DNA of 64,000 nt, taken from Sedimenticola selenatireducens DSM 17993 (lineage in GTDB: Bacteria > Pseudomonadota > Gammaproteobacteria > Chromatiales > Chromatiaceae). The DNA is taken from the NCBI RefSeq assembly GCF_000428045.1, contig NZ_KE386614.1, positions 10,066-74,065 of the forward strand, given 5' to 3'. Shown in pieces: positions 26,384-35,292 of the stretch. The position numbers were made by a program, and so were the translations under genes. Positions within the stretch are counted from its first letter, which is position 1, and each line of letters opens with the position of its first letter. Under the pieces are notes generated by a model, which was not told the origin of the DNA, did not search any database, and saw only the letters and a list, made by a program, of their open reading frames with translations.

Positions 26384-27238
26384 TCAGTCCCATTGTTTAC
26401 GTGAAATGGCCAGCTCCAGCAGGGCCAGGAAATCGGCCTCGTCCCGTACCTGGTTCACCTCCAGGGAGGTGACGGTGTAGCCGAGGGGGCGGGCAATCGC
26501 CTCGTAGTGCGGGATGCGGGAGTGGAACAGGTGCGGGAAAACCCAGCGGGTGAAATCGTCCGGGTCCATCTGTGCCGCATACTGCAGTCCCTGTTCCTGG
26601 AGATAGGTCTGCACCTGCCGCTGCAGGAACGCGGGGCGGAAATAGAGTGGCTTGGGATCATCCTGGGCGCGCCGGATCAGCTCCGCCTCTTCATCCGCCC
26701 CGGTGGCCTGGATATAGAGGATCAGACTGTGCTCCGCCAGCAGCTCGATAATGCCGGGCTCCTCCATGTCGCAGAGGCTGCCACCCACATCATTGACGAA
26801 GTGCTGGTAGCCGTAAATCTCCCGCGCCTTGCGGATGAATTCGGGGACATCCCGCATGGCGTTGATCTCGGCCTGGCGATACAACGCCTGGCGCTGTTGG
26901 AACGCGCCCAGCGGCACTCCACCCAGTTCCGGATTCCCCAGCTTGCCGACATAAGAGAGCACCGGCCCCAGGTCGTCTACCTTGATGTTGTTGCGAATAT
27001 AGATCCAGTCCTTGCGCAACAGCTCCTTCAGGAAGGGTATCCGCATCGCCTCCTGCTTGATGCTGTCGAGGATCGTTTCATCCAGATAACGGGTGCCGAT
27101 GCGGTAGTCGCCGGAGTAGTGAAACCAGTTATAGCGGCGCATGGTCTTGGAGAGGTGGGTCTTGCCCACGCCGGACATGCCCAGCAGGGTGATGCTCTTG
27201 TTCTTCCAGGCGCGGAACTGTTGCAGACTCAACTTCAC
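26384..27238 (-). CDS. P-loop ATPase of unknown function, next to metA
   Basis: Protein of 284 residues with a clear Walker A at residues 20-27 (GMSGVGKT) near the N-terminus. The Asp in HYSGDYRIGTRYLD may correspond to a phosphoryl-acceptor-binding segment of small kinases. I recognise no further catalytic family. HFVNDVGGSLCDMEE and LILYIQATGADEEAEL are likely core strands. The start is a GTG. It ends 12 bases before metA, so both are probably in one operon; a link to methionine metabolism is only contextual. Confidence 0.7.
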   Translation of the reverse strand: MKLSLQQFRAWKNKSITLLGMSGVGKTHLSKTMRRYNWFHYSGDYRIGTRYLDETILDSIKQEAMRIPFLKELLRKDWIYIRNNIKVDDLGPVLSYVGKLGNPELGGVPLGAFQQRQALYRQAEINAMRDVPEFIRKAREIYGYQHFVNDVGGSLCDMEEPGIIELLAEHSLILYIQATGADEEAELIRRAQDDPKPLYFRPAFLQRQVQTYLQEQGLQYAAQMDPDDFTRWVFPHLFHSRIPHYEAIARPLGYTVTSLEVNQVRDEADFLALLELAISRKQWD

Positions 27239-27296
27239 GACTTGCGGCCTTCTCTATAAGTGTTGGTGATCTTCAGGCGGCTTAATATAACCGAAA

Positions 27297-28454
27297 TCAG
27301 CGCCGGACGTCCCTGCGCTCTCCTAATCCGGCCATAAAAGGGAGTATCAGCAGCAGCAGACAGATCAGGATCACCCCCTGCCAGCCCCACTGGGTATAGG
27401 CAAAGCCACTGCCGGTGATGCCGATCCAGCCGCCCACGTAGTAGAAAAGTACGTAGAGGGCGTTGGCGCGGCCCTGGCCGCCGGTGAGGCGCCGGTTCAG
27501 GGAGCCGACGGCGGCGGCGTGCACGGCAAAGAAGCCGGCACAGAGACCCAGCAGTCCGAGGATGATCGCGACAATAGAGGGAAGCAGGGTTAGTGCCACC
27601 GAGGAACCCAGCAGCAGGGTGCCGCCGATCAGGGTGTTGCCACTGCCGATGCGGTTGCTGATTCGACCTGACAGCGGCCCCATGAAGATCCCCATCACAT
27701 AGACCAGGTAGAGCAGGGTGATCAGCTCGGTGGAGAAGGAGAAGGGTTTGGCCGCCAGCCGGAACGGCAGGTAGTTGAACACCGATGAAAAGATGAAGAA
27801 ACCGCCGGCCGCCGCCAGGTAGATGCGTACCAGTTCCCAGCGCCGCAACAGGCTGAGAAAGCGCGGTTGTTCACGGGGGATGTTATCCACCTTCGGCGGT
27901 CGCGGCAGTTGCTTCAGCGCCAGAAAGGTAGCCACCAGGATCAGCACGGCGGCAGAGACAAAGGCGTAGCGCCAGTGCAGCGGCGGGTGGATCCAACCGC
28001 CCAGCAGGCGGCCGCCCAGCCCGCCGACCACGGTGGCCGAGACATAGGCGCCCATCACCACATTGAGCCGCTCGATCGGCAGGGTCTTGGCCAGGTAGGC
28101 GGCGATACAGGTGGTCAGGGCTGGTATAAACAGACCCTGCAGAAAACGGGCACCGATCAGAAGCCAGAGGTTGTCGGTCACGGCGCAGATCAGGCCACCC
28201 AGCGCCACGGCAATGCCACCGGTGAGGATGATGGGCTGGATCGGCAGGCGGTCCGCCAGCACCCCGAACGGCAGATTGGCCAGGGCGATACCGAGAATCA
28301 CGGCGGCAACGGTGAAGGAGACCTGCAGGGTGGTGGCCGCAAACTCGGCCTGCAGCACCGGCAGTACCGGCTGAGTCAGATAGATGTTGGTAAAGGAGGC
28401 GGCAACCAGGGTGAAGACCACCAGCTGCAGGCGCAGATGTGAGCGTTCACTCAT
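27297..28454 (-). CDS. MFS transporter
   Basis: Inner-membrane transporter of 385 residues with 12 predicted helices. FGVLADRLPIQPIIL is the loop 2-3 MFS motif and PLSGRISNRIGSGNTLIGG is its second-half counterpart. GLFIPALTTCIAAYLAKTLP fits drug-exporter-type MFS proteins such as YnfM. The substrate is not inferable. Its ATG directly follows the TGA of the upstream small CGSCGGC protein, so the two are co-translated. Confidence 0.85.
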   Translation of the reverse strand: MSERSHLRLQLVVFTLVAASFTNIYLTQPVLPVLQAEFAATTLQVSFTVAAVILGIALANLPFGVLADRLPIQPIILTGGIAVALGGLICAVTDNLWLLIGARFLQGLFIPALTTCIAAYLAKTLPIERLNVVMGAYVSATVVGGLGGRLLGGWIHPPLHWRYAFVSAAVLILVATFLALKQLPRPPKVDNIPREQPRFLSLLRRWELVRIYLAAAGGFFIFSSVFNYLPFRLAAKPFSFSTELITLLYLVYVMGIFMGPLSGRISNRIGSGNTLIGGTLLLGSSVALTLLPSIVAIILGLLGLCAGFFAVHAAAVGSLNRRLTGGQGRANALYVLFYYVGGWIGITGSGFAYTQWGWQGVILICLLLLILPFMAGLGERRDVRR

Positions 28455-28790
28455 TCAGGTACAGCCACCACAGCTGCCACAGCGCCAGTCACTGCCATTG
28501 ACCGCCTGGAAAAACCAGCGGGCGTGCTGTTCGTCGATCGGGATGTCGTTGGCGATGAACAGGTCGCTGAGCCAGTCGATGTTCTCCAGCACCCAGTCAT
28601 CCTCTTCCAGGCCCTCGGCAAACTCCGGGTCGTCGGGATAGAGAAAGGAGTAAATGCCATAGGTGCCCATATCCTCTTCGCTGCGGGGGGCGGGGATCTG
28701 CAGGGGGCGGCCCTGGTAGCTGATCTCCCAGCGACCGAGGCAGATCAGGTGGCCCTGTTCACTCCAGGCGGCGGTAAACGGATTACTCAT
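28455..28790 (-). CDS. Small conserved-looking protein with C-terminal CGSCGGC
   Basis: Protein of 111 residues starting MSNPFTAAWSEQGHLICLG. The frame is open further upstream, but that part lacks protein character and the ATG at 28790 is the natural start. It is acidic in the middle (EFAEGLEEDDWVLENIDW) and ends WRCGSCGGCT, a cluster of three cysteines that could bind metal or be redox active. It is joined to the MFS gene without any gap. I do not recognise the family. Confidence 0.65.
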   Translation of the reverse strand: MSNPFTAAWSEQGHLICLGRWEISYQGRPLQIPAPRSEEDMGTYGIYSFLYPDDPEFAEGLEEDDWVLENIDWLSDLFIANDIPIDEQHARWFFQAVNGSDWRCGSCGGCT

Positions 28791-28864
28791 GGTGGTCAGG
28801 TATCGATAAAGCCCGGCGGATTCTGTCAGGATCACCCGCCAGTCCTCGGCGGGTGAAGGGGGTA

Positions 28865-31800
28865 TTATAGTCGATCCGGGGGGGCGGTTTGTAGTTCGGA
28901 TCGGACTTTTTCGATCGCCGCCAGGCGTCGCCGGGTCACCCAGCCGGCACCCATGAACAGCCGGTAGAGCAGCGGCACGACGAACAGGGTCAGCACGGTG
29001 GATACGGCCAGTCCCCAGACAATGGCGGTGGCGACCGGTCCCCACATCAGCGAGGCACCACCCAGTCCGGTGGCCAGGGAGAAGAGCCCGGCGATGGTGG
29101 TCATGGAGGTGATCAGGATCGGGATCACCCGGCGGCGTGCGGCATACAGAGTGGCGTGCAACACGCTCATGCCCCGATCCAGTCGCTCGTTGGCGGCGGA
29201 GATCAGTACGATAGCGGCATTGACCGCGATACCGGCCAGGGCCACCACGCCGTAGAGGGTGAACAGGCTCAACGGGTTGGCGGTAATGACCAGTCCGATC
29301 ACCACACCGGTAAAGGCCATGGGAACGGTGGCCAGGATCATCAGCGGCTGGAAATAGCTCTTGAACTGGGTGCCAAGGATCAGATACATCAGCCCGACGC
29401 CGAACAGGAACAGTACCGCAATGGCGTCCAGGCTCTCCTGGATATCGTCCAGCTCGCCGGAGAAGTCCAGATCGATGCTGGGATAGCGCTCAGCGATCAG
29501 GTCCCACGCCTCCTGGATCTGCCGGTTCGCGGTGATCGTGTCCGTCTGGGCCTTGTCCAGGTCCGCCTCCACCGTGATGGTGCGGCGGAAATTGTAGTGG
29601 CGGATGCTGTTGTTGCTCGGTCCAGTGGTGCTGTGTACCAGCTCCTTCAAGGCGATCCGCCCGCCGTTCGGCAGGGGTAGGGTGTAGTTGCCTGGCTCGC
29701 CGATGGTGGCGAGGGTGCGCGGCAGGGCGCGTACCCGCACCTCCAGCTCCTCGCCCCGGTCCTGCATTTTGCTGACAATCTCCCCATCCACCAGCAGACG
29801 CAGGGTGCGGGTTACCTCGGCCGGGCTGATGCCGGCGCGGCGAGCGGCGTCCTGGTTCACCCGCAGCGCCAGTTCCATCTGCCCCTGGCTGTCGTCATCG
29901 GTGATATCACGGATGGCCGGGTTCTGCCTCAGGATTGATTTCAGTTCCCGCACTGCTGCACGAATGGTTTCGGTGTCGTCGCCCCGCACCTTGACCTGGA
30001 TCGGTTTTGAGGTGGGCGGGCCGCCGGCCAGCCGCAGGAAGGAGATCTTGTCCGGTCCGGCGGTGGCCTCGATGTCTGCGCGCATGGACTCGATCATCTC
30101 GTCCACGCTGCGCAGGTTATCAGTCTTCGGATTCAACGCCACCAGCACCTGTCCGTAGTGATCGCCGAAAAAGGGGGCGGTCTCGGTAAACAGCTGACCG
30201 GCATAGCTGAGGATATTACGGGTCTCGCCCGGCTGGATGTGCTGGCGGATTTTCCGCTCCACCTGCAGCACCTTGTCGCGGGTGAGCTCCAGCGGGGTGC
30301 CGGCCGGCATCTCCAGGCTGACGTAGAACAGCCGGATCGGGTCGGTGGCGAAGAAGTCGATCTTGACCAGTCCATTGGCGGTTGCCGCAACGGCGGCGAT
30401 AAACATCATCAGCACACAGAACAGGATGATCTTCGGCCAGTGCAGGGCACGTACCAGCAGCTTGGTGTATTTGATGCGAATCCAGTGCAGCGCCTCGGTG
30501 CGCCAGCGCTGTATCCGCGAGGGGTTTTCGAAGTGGACGTTGGCCCCGAGCATGTGGGCCGGCAGCATCCAGTAGGCCTCGATCAGGCTGATTGCCAGCG
30601 CGATGGTCACCACCAGCGGGATGATCAGCATGAACTTGCCGAGGATGCCGGGTAGCAGCATCAACGGCAGAAAGGCGGCCATGGTGGTCAGCACGGCGGT
30701 GGTGACCGGGGCGAACACCTCCCTGAGCGCCTCCAGGGTGGCGGGCAGTACCGCCATGCCCCGCTGCAGCCGGTAGTAGATCGACTCCACCACCACCACG
30801 GCGTCATCCACCAGCATGCCGAGGCTGATCACCACCCCCAGCAGCACGCTGACATTGAGGGTCTGGTCCAGTGCGTTGAGCACCAGGAAGGTGCCGGCCA
30901 GGATGAACGGGATGCCGATGGTGGTGAGCAGGGAGATGCGGCCGCCGAGAAACAGCCAGGCAACAAACAGCACCATGATCAGGCCCAGCAGGGCATTGGT
31001 CTGCATGATGTTGAGGGCGTTACGGGTGATCTCGGTCTGGTCGTCGATCAGCACCACCTCGACGCCGGTCTTGTCCCGGAAGCGGTTGCGCTCCGCGGCA
31101 TAATCGGCGATTTTCTGTACCAGTTCGAGGGTGTTGGCGCTCTCCTTCTTGGTGATCGCCAGCATTACCGCCGGCTGGCCCCGATAGAACACCGCCTTGT
31201 CCTGTTTCTCCCGCGCCCGCACCACCTGTGCCAGATCGCCCAGTGGTACCTCGCCGCTGACACCTGCCACCGGCAGGGCGGCCAGGTAGCCGGGGTCACT
31301 GTCCTGGCCGATAATACGCACCAGCCAGTTCTGGTCGTTCACCCGGGCGCTGCCGGCGGCCAGATCCTGGAAGCTGCGGGTGACCGTATCCGCCAGCTGT
31401 CCGGGGGTAATGCCGGCGGCTTCCAGGCGTTCCGGATAGAAGTTGATCTGCAGTTCGGGATCGCGGAGCGCAGTATCCAGAATGCGATCGACCCCCTTGA
31501 TGCGCTCCAGGTCCTTCTTCACGTTCTCCGCCTGCCGCCGCAGGTTTTCGTCGTCCGCCGGGCCGACGATGGCCAGGGTGGCGCTGGGGAAGGCGTTGGC
31601 GGTGGTGATCTCGAACACGAACGGTGTGGTGGCATTGTCCGGCAGTTCGTCGTCCGCGTTCTGTACCTCGCGCCGCAGATCCGCCACCCGCTTGTCGAAC
31701 ACCTCGGGTTTGATGTCCTCGAACCGCACCAGGATGCTGGAGATGCTCTCGCGGCTGACGCTGGAGACGAACTTGATATCCGAGATGGTACGGATCTTTT

Positions 31801-31999
31801 TCTCCAGCACTTCGGTGACGCGCTTTTCCACATCCGCCGCCGCTGCGCCGGGCAGTACCGTGGTGATGTCGATCCAGTTGAAATTGATGCTCGGGTCCTG
31901 CTCCCGGGGCATCAGGTTGTAGGAGAGAAAGCCGACCACCAGCACCAGACCGAACGTCAGGTTGGCCAATACATGATTACTGAAGAATCGTCCCAGCAT
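28865..31999 (-). CDS. RND-family efflux pump inner-membrane subunit
   Basis: Proton-driven exporter of 1044 residues, the typical AcrB/HAE1 length. It has 12 helices with two large periplasmic loops. SLGMLVDDAVVVVESIYYRLQRG in helix 4 carries the Asp pair of the proton relay, and GGPPTSKPIQVKVRGDD and NRQIQEAWDLI lie in the second loop. The adaptor gene is directly upstream (14 bases) and a PadR regulator precedes that. No TolC-type outer-membrane gene is in the window, so the pump must borrow one. Confidence 0.92.
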   Translation of the reverse strand: MLGRFFSNHVLANLTFGLVLVVGFLSYNLMPREQDPSINFNWIDITTVLPGAAAADVEKRVTEVLEKKIRTISDIKFVSSVSRESISSILVRFEDIKPEVFDKRVADLRREVQNADDELPDNATTPFVFEITTANAFPSATLAIVGPADDENLRRQAENVKKDLERIKGVDRILDTALRDPELQINFYPERLEAAGITPGQLADTVTRSFQDLAAGSARVNDQNWLVRIIGQDSDPGYLAALPVAGVSGEVPLGDLAQVVRAREKQDKAVFYRGQPAVMLAITKKESANTLELVQKIADYAAERNRFRDKTGVEVVLIDDQTEITRNALNIMQTNALLGLIMVLFVAWLFLGGRISLLTTIGIPFILAGTFLVLNALDQTLNVSVLLGVVISLGMLVDDAVVVVESIYYRLQRGMAVLPATLEALREVFAPVTTAVLTTMAAFLPLMLLPGILGKFMLIIPLVVTIALAISLIEAYWMLPAHMLGANVHFENPSRIQRWRTEALHWIRIKYTKLLVRALHWPKIILFCVLMMFIAAVAATANGLVKIDFFATDPIRLFYVSLEMPAGTPLELTRDKVLQVERKIRQHIQPGETRNILSYAGQLFTETAPFFGDHYGQVLVALNPKTDNLRSVDEMIESMRADIEATAGPDKISFLRLAGGPPTSKPIQVKVRGDDTETIRAAVRELKSILRQNPAIRDITDDDSQGQMELALRVNQDAARRAGISPAEVTRTLRLLVDGEIVSKMQDRGEELEVRVRALPRTLATIGEPGNYTLPLPNGGRIALKELVHSTTGPSNNSIRHYNFRRTITVEADLDKAQTDTITANRQIQEAWDLIAERYPSIDLDFSGELDDIQESLDAIAVLFLFGVGLMYLILGTQFKSYFQPLMILATVPMAFTGVVIGLVITANPLSLFTLYGVVALAGIAVNAAIVLISAANERLDRGMSVLHATLYAARRRVIPILITSMTTIAGLFSLATGLGGASLMWGPVATAIVWGLAVSTVLTLFVVPLLYRLFMGAGWVTRRRLAAIEKVRSELQTAPPDRL

Positions 32000-32013
32000 G
32001 GTGTCGACAGCCC

Positions 32014-33036
32014 CTAGTTGGCCAACTCGATGGTGGCGCCATCCGACAGCGCCTGGCGCCCCTCGATGACCAGCAGGGTGTCGGCCGGCAGGTCCACCTG
32101 TGTCGGGTGTCCCTCCAATGCCTGACTTAACGGTACGAAGCGGGCCTTGCCCTGATCAACGGTAAACAGGCCCAGGGCGTCACCCCGTCTGACCGGCAGA
32201 TCAGCCGGTACATAGGTCTGTTGTGATTGCCAGAGCAGACGCCCGCTACTGCCGGGCAGTGCACGCCCGTCGCTGAACTGCAGGCGGACCTCCCGGTTAC
32301 GCCCGAGTGATTCGACCACCGGGACGACCTGGCGCAACCTGACCGGATAGACGCCCTGATTGGTCTCCAGCAGGATTTTACCGGCCTCCTGGAGTGATGC
32401 GACCCGATCCACGGAGACCTGGGCGGAGATCTCCAGTCGCTCCAGGTCGATCAGGTGGATCAGTGGCTGCCCCGGATTGACCCACTCACCCTCGCCGGCC
32501 AGCCGCTCCCTGACCACGCCGGCAAAGGGTGCCTTGATCTCGCAGCGCTGTTGGTTCAATCGGGCTTCGGCAATGGCGGTCAGTTGTGCCTGGCGATCCG
32601 CATCGGCGATTTGCAGGTCGGCCTCCTGCTGATTGAGTCGCTCTTCGGAAACGCTGCTGGTCTTGCGTAACGACTGGGTACGCTTGATCTGGCGTTTTGC
32701 CAGCGTGACCCGGGCCTCGATACCGGCCAGTCCCGCTTCGGCCTTTCGCAGTTTGAGCTGATTGTCACGACAATCCAGCGCGGTCAACAGGGCATCCCGC
32801 TCTACCCGGTCACCCACTTGCACCGGGATTCTCAGAATAACCCCGGTTGTCTCGGCGCTGATTCGGCTCTCATTCAGGCTAAGCGTGGTGGCGGGTGCCG
32901 AGTACTCCTGATAAACGGCCACGTCACCCAGTTGGGCGGTGGTGACCTGGATGGGTCGCTCCTCGGCAATGCCGGGCAGGGTAATAAGGCACAGCATGCC
33001 CCAGAGCAGGCACCTGGCAGTGTGGTTACTGATCAT
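32014..33036 (-). CDS. RND efflux periplasmic adaptor (membrane fusion protein)
   Basis: Protein of 340 residues from the ATG at 33036, starting MISNHTARCLLWGMLCLITLPGIAEE as a signal peptide. It has a lipoyl-like half (VILRIPVQVGDRVERDALLTALD), a coiled coil of about residues 95-165 and the second lipoyl half (CEIKAPFAGVVRERLAGEGEWVNPGQPLI). The ATG overlaps the PadR stop by 4 bases. The frame is open further upstream inside the padR gene; that extension is not real. Confidence 0.88.
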   Translation of the reverse strand: MISNHTARCLLWGMLCLITLPGIAEERPIQVTTAQLGDVAVYQEYSAPATTLSLNESRISAETTGVILRIPVQVGDRVERDALLTALDCRDNQLKLRKAEAGLAGIEARVTLAKRQIKRTQSLRKTSSVSEERLNQQEADLQIADADRQAQLTAIAEARLNQQRCEIKAPFAGVVRERLAGEGEWVNPGQPLIHLIDLERLEISAQVSVDRVASLQEAGKILLETNQGVYPVRLRQVVPVVESLGRNREVRLQFSDGRALPGSSGRLLWQSQQTYVPADLPVRRGDALGLFTVDQGKARFVPLSQALEGHPTQVDLPADTLLVIEGRQALSDGATIELAN

Positions 33037-33578
33037 GATTGTTTCGGGCTCCTCGCCGCGTCGATCTCCTTGAGCAGCGATGCGCTGCGATTCTGCATCA
33101 ACCGGAGCAGTGCCCGGTTGGCGGCAATTCCGTACTCCAGGGTGAAGCGCATGCCCGGTGTGTGGGTCTGGCACTCATTGCTGATTTTCTCCAGTATGGT
33201 CAGTTCAGACTGCAGGTGGGTGGTCTGTTTATCCAGTAGCGCCGCGATCTGTTCGGTCGGCAACAGATGGGCGAACATCATCAGAAACAGAAAATCACTG
33301 CGGTACTGTTCGGCCGGTTCGGCCGTCATCAGGGCCTGGAAAAAATGCGCTCGACCTGTCTTGGTGAGAGTGAACACCTTCTTGGTCGGCCGTTTCTCCT
33401 GGACCTCTTCATGAAAACTGACCAGCCCCTGTTCGGTCAATTTCGCCAGGGTTGGATAGATGGATCCGTAGCTGGTGGCCTGGAAATGACTGAAAGTCTG
33501 CTCTATCGCCTTCTTGATTTCATAACCGCTGGCGTCACCGAGGCTCAATATGCCGAGGCAGAGATGGCTGGTATTCAT
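33033..33578 (-). CDS. PadR-family transcriptional regulator
   Basis: Regulator of 181 residues from the ATG at 33578 (MNTSHLCLGILSLG). The winged helix is clear: GYEIKKAIEQTFSHFQATSYGSIYPTLAKLTEQGLVSFHEE with the YGSIYPxLxxLxxxGL signature. A C-terminal helical dimerisation segment follows. It heads the padR-adaptor-RND operon and is probably a repressor relieved by a pump substrate, as in other PadR/efflux pairs. An AT-rich repeated motif immediately upstream is a candidate operator. Confidence 0.88.
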   Translation of the reverse strand: MNTSHLCLGILSLGDASGYEIKKAIEQTFSHFQATSYGSIYPTLAKLTEQGLVSFHEEVQEKRPTKKVFTLTKTGRAHFFQALMTAEPAEQYRSDFLFLMMFAHLLPTEQIAALLDKQTTHLQSELTILEKISNECQTHTPGMRFTLEYGIAANRALLRLMQNRSASLLKEIDAARSPKQS

Positions 33579-33588
33579 GTGAAAAAAA

Positions 33589-33620
33589 TATATCGGACCG
33601 TTATATGTCGGAGCAATATA
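33589..33620. promoter_or_regulatory. Candidate PadR operator
   Basis: Three TATA-containing half sites, TATATCGGACCG, TTATATGTCGGAGC and AATATAA, lie just upstream of padR. TCGGACCGTTATA and TCGGAGCAATATA form an imperfect direct repeat at 15-base spacing. The position between padR and rlmI suits autoregulation. Confidence 0.35.
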
Positions 33621-33700
33621 ATTAACCGGGCGTCTGCTTGTCAAATCTGTTAATCTTGCGTGCGCGTTTTCACCTTCCGATGACACCAGGATTTCAGGCC

Positions 33701-34897
33701 ATGAATTTTGCCCCGCTGCGATTGAAAAAAAACGAGGACCGGCGCCTGCGCGCAGGCCACTGCTGGATCTACAGCAATGAGATCGATAGCTCGATTACGC
33801 CGCTGAAAAGCCTGGAGCCGGGACAGCCGGTGGAGATCTTCAGCGACCGGGAGAAGCTGCTGGGTACCGGTTATGTCAATCCACACTCCCTGATCTGTGC
33901 AAGGCTGGTCAGCCGTGATCGCCAGCATCCGCTCAGCGGCTCGTTGATCGTGCATCGCTTGAAAGTGGCCCTGGGCCTGCGCGAGCGGCTCTATGTCAAA
34001 CCCTACTATCGGCTGCTGTTTGGCGAAAGCGATGGTCTGCCGGGGCTGGTCATCGACCGGTTCGGTGATCATCTGGTGATTCAGATCACCACCGCCGGCA
34101 TGGAGCGGCTGAAGGCGGAGATTCTGGCGGCGGTGGTCAAGGTGCTGCATCCCGTCGGCGTGCTGTTTCGCAACGACTCACCGGCGCGGGAGTTGGAGGG
34201 GCTGGAACTCTATGTGGAGGATGCCCTGGGCGGCTGGCCAGAGGTGCTGGCGGTCGAAGAGCATGGCGTCCGTTTTATGGTGCCTTCCCAGGAGGGTCAG
34301 AAGACCGGATGGTTTTTTGATCAGGCGGTCAATCGGGGTCGCATGATCCCTTATATCAAGGACAGGCGGGTGCTGGATGTCTGCAGCTATATCGGCGCCT
34401 GGGGTGTGCAGGCGGCGGTGAAAGGGGCATCAGAGGTGATCTGTGTCGATGCCTCGGGCAGTGCCCTGGATGCCGTGGATCGCAATGCGCAGGAGAACGG
34501 TGTGGCGGAACGGGTGGCCGGGCTTCAGGGGGATGCCTTTGATGCCCTGCGGGAGTTACGCCAGGCCCATGAGCGGTTTGATGTAGTGCTTGTTGATCCG
34601 CCAGCCTTTATCAAGCGTAAGAAGGATACCAAGGAGGGCGTGTTGGCCTATAGGCGGCTGAATCAGTTGGCGCTTCAGGTGCTGAGCAAGGATGGTATTC
34701 TGGTCTCATCGTCCTGTTCCCATCACATGGGCGAGGAGGCTCTGCTGCACGAAATCCAGCAGGCGGCACGTCATACCGACCGTTCGCTGCAGTTGCTTGA
34801 GCGGGGCTTCCAGGCACCGGATCATCCGGTTCATCCGGCTATCCCGGAAACAGCCTACCTCAAGACCTTTTATCTGCGGGTCTTGCCCAGCTTTTAG
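33701..34897 (+). CDS. rlmI: 23S rRNA m5C methyltransferase RlmI family
   Basis: SAM-dependent methyltransferase of 398 residues, nearly the E. coli RlmI length of 396. The N-terminal PUA domain is LKKNEDRRLRAGHCWIYSNEID. The Rossmann core has VLDVCSYIGAWGVQAAV for SAM binding and VLVDPPAFIKRKKD, and SSSCSHHM holds the cysteine region. I chose the ATG at 33701; an in-frame ATG at 33680 would add seven residues. Divergent from padR. Confidence 0.9.
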   Translation: MNFAPLRLKKNEDRRLRAGHCWIYSNEIDSSITPLKSLEPGQPVEIFSDREKLLGTGYVNPHSLICARLVSRDRQHPLSGSLIVHRLKVALGLRERLYVKPYYRLLFGESDGLPGLVIDRFGDHLVIQITTAGMERLKAEILAAVVKVLHPVGVLFRNDSPARELEGLELYVEDALGGWPEVLAVEEHGVRFMVPSQEGQKTGWFFDQAVNRGRMIPYIKDRRVLDVCSYIGAWGVQAAVKGASEVICVDASGSALDAVDRNAQENGVAERVAGLQGDAFDALRELRQAHERFDVVLVDPPAFIKRKKDTKEGVLAYRRLNQLALQVLSKDGILVSSSCSHHMGEEALLHEIQQAARHTDRSLQLLERGFQAPDHPVHPAIPETAYLKTFYLRVLPSF

Positions 34898-34910
34898 GGA
34901 AGCTGGAATG

Positions 34911-34946
34911 GCCCATCCTTTTGCCTTGCCTGGCGCGAGGATGGGC
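34911..34946. terminator. Inverted repeat between convergent rlmI and XRE gene
   Basis: GCCCATCC (34911-34918) and GGATGGGC (34939-34946) are perfect 8-base arms around a 20-base loop. It lies in the short convergent gap, so it probably serves as a terminator, but no strong T-tract follows. Confidence 0.4.
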
Positions 34947-34953
34947 TTATCGA

Positions 34954-35292
34954 TTACCCTTTCGAGGCGTGATCCATGATCTCGCGCTGGATTCTCGATT
35001 TGTGGGGTTCGGGCATGGCGTGCCATGCTTCCGCTACCGCCATCGCATCAGGTGGAAGGGATGCAGCCAACTCATCACCAAACATCAACCAGGCGGGGTT
35101 GACATCCAGTACAGCGGCAATCTGGTCTATTTTACGTGGACGCAGGCTTTTTCCATTTTCGATTTTCTGAATGACCGCCTGATTTGTGCCGGCTCTCACC
35201 GCAAGTTGCTCTTGTGTCCAGCCTTTTTCCTGGCGTCTGAAGCGCATCCGTTGACCCAGATTCCCGGGGTTTTGGGGATTCTCATTAGTCAT
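34954..35292 (-). CDS. XRE-family helix-turn-helix regulator
   Basis: DNA-binding protein of 112 residues. The HTH is GQRMRFRRQEKGWTQEQLAVRAGTNQAVIQKIENGKSLRPRKIDQIAAVL (about residues 13-65). A C-terminal segment PAWLMFGDELAASLPPDAMAVAEAWHAM follows, as in phage-repressor-like regulators that lack a peptidase. I chose the ATG at 35292; a TTG at 35301 is also in frame. It converges on rlmI. Its target is unknown; a palindrome 42 bases upstream may be its operator. Confidence 0.8.
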   Translation of the reverse strand: MTNENPQNPGNLGQRMRFRRQEKGWTQEQLAVRAGTNQAVIQKIENGKSLRPRKIDQIAAVLDVNPAWLMFGDELAASLPPDAMAVAEAWHAMPEPHKSRIQREIMDHASKG

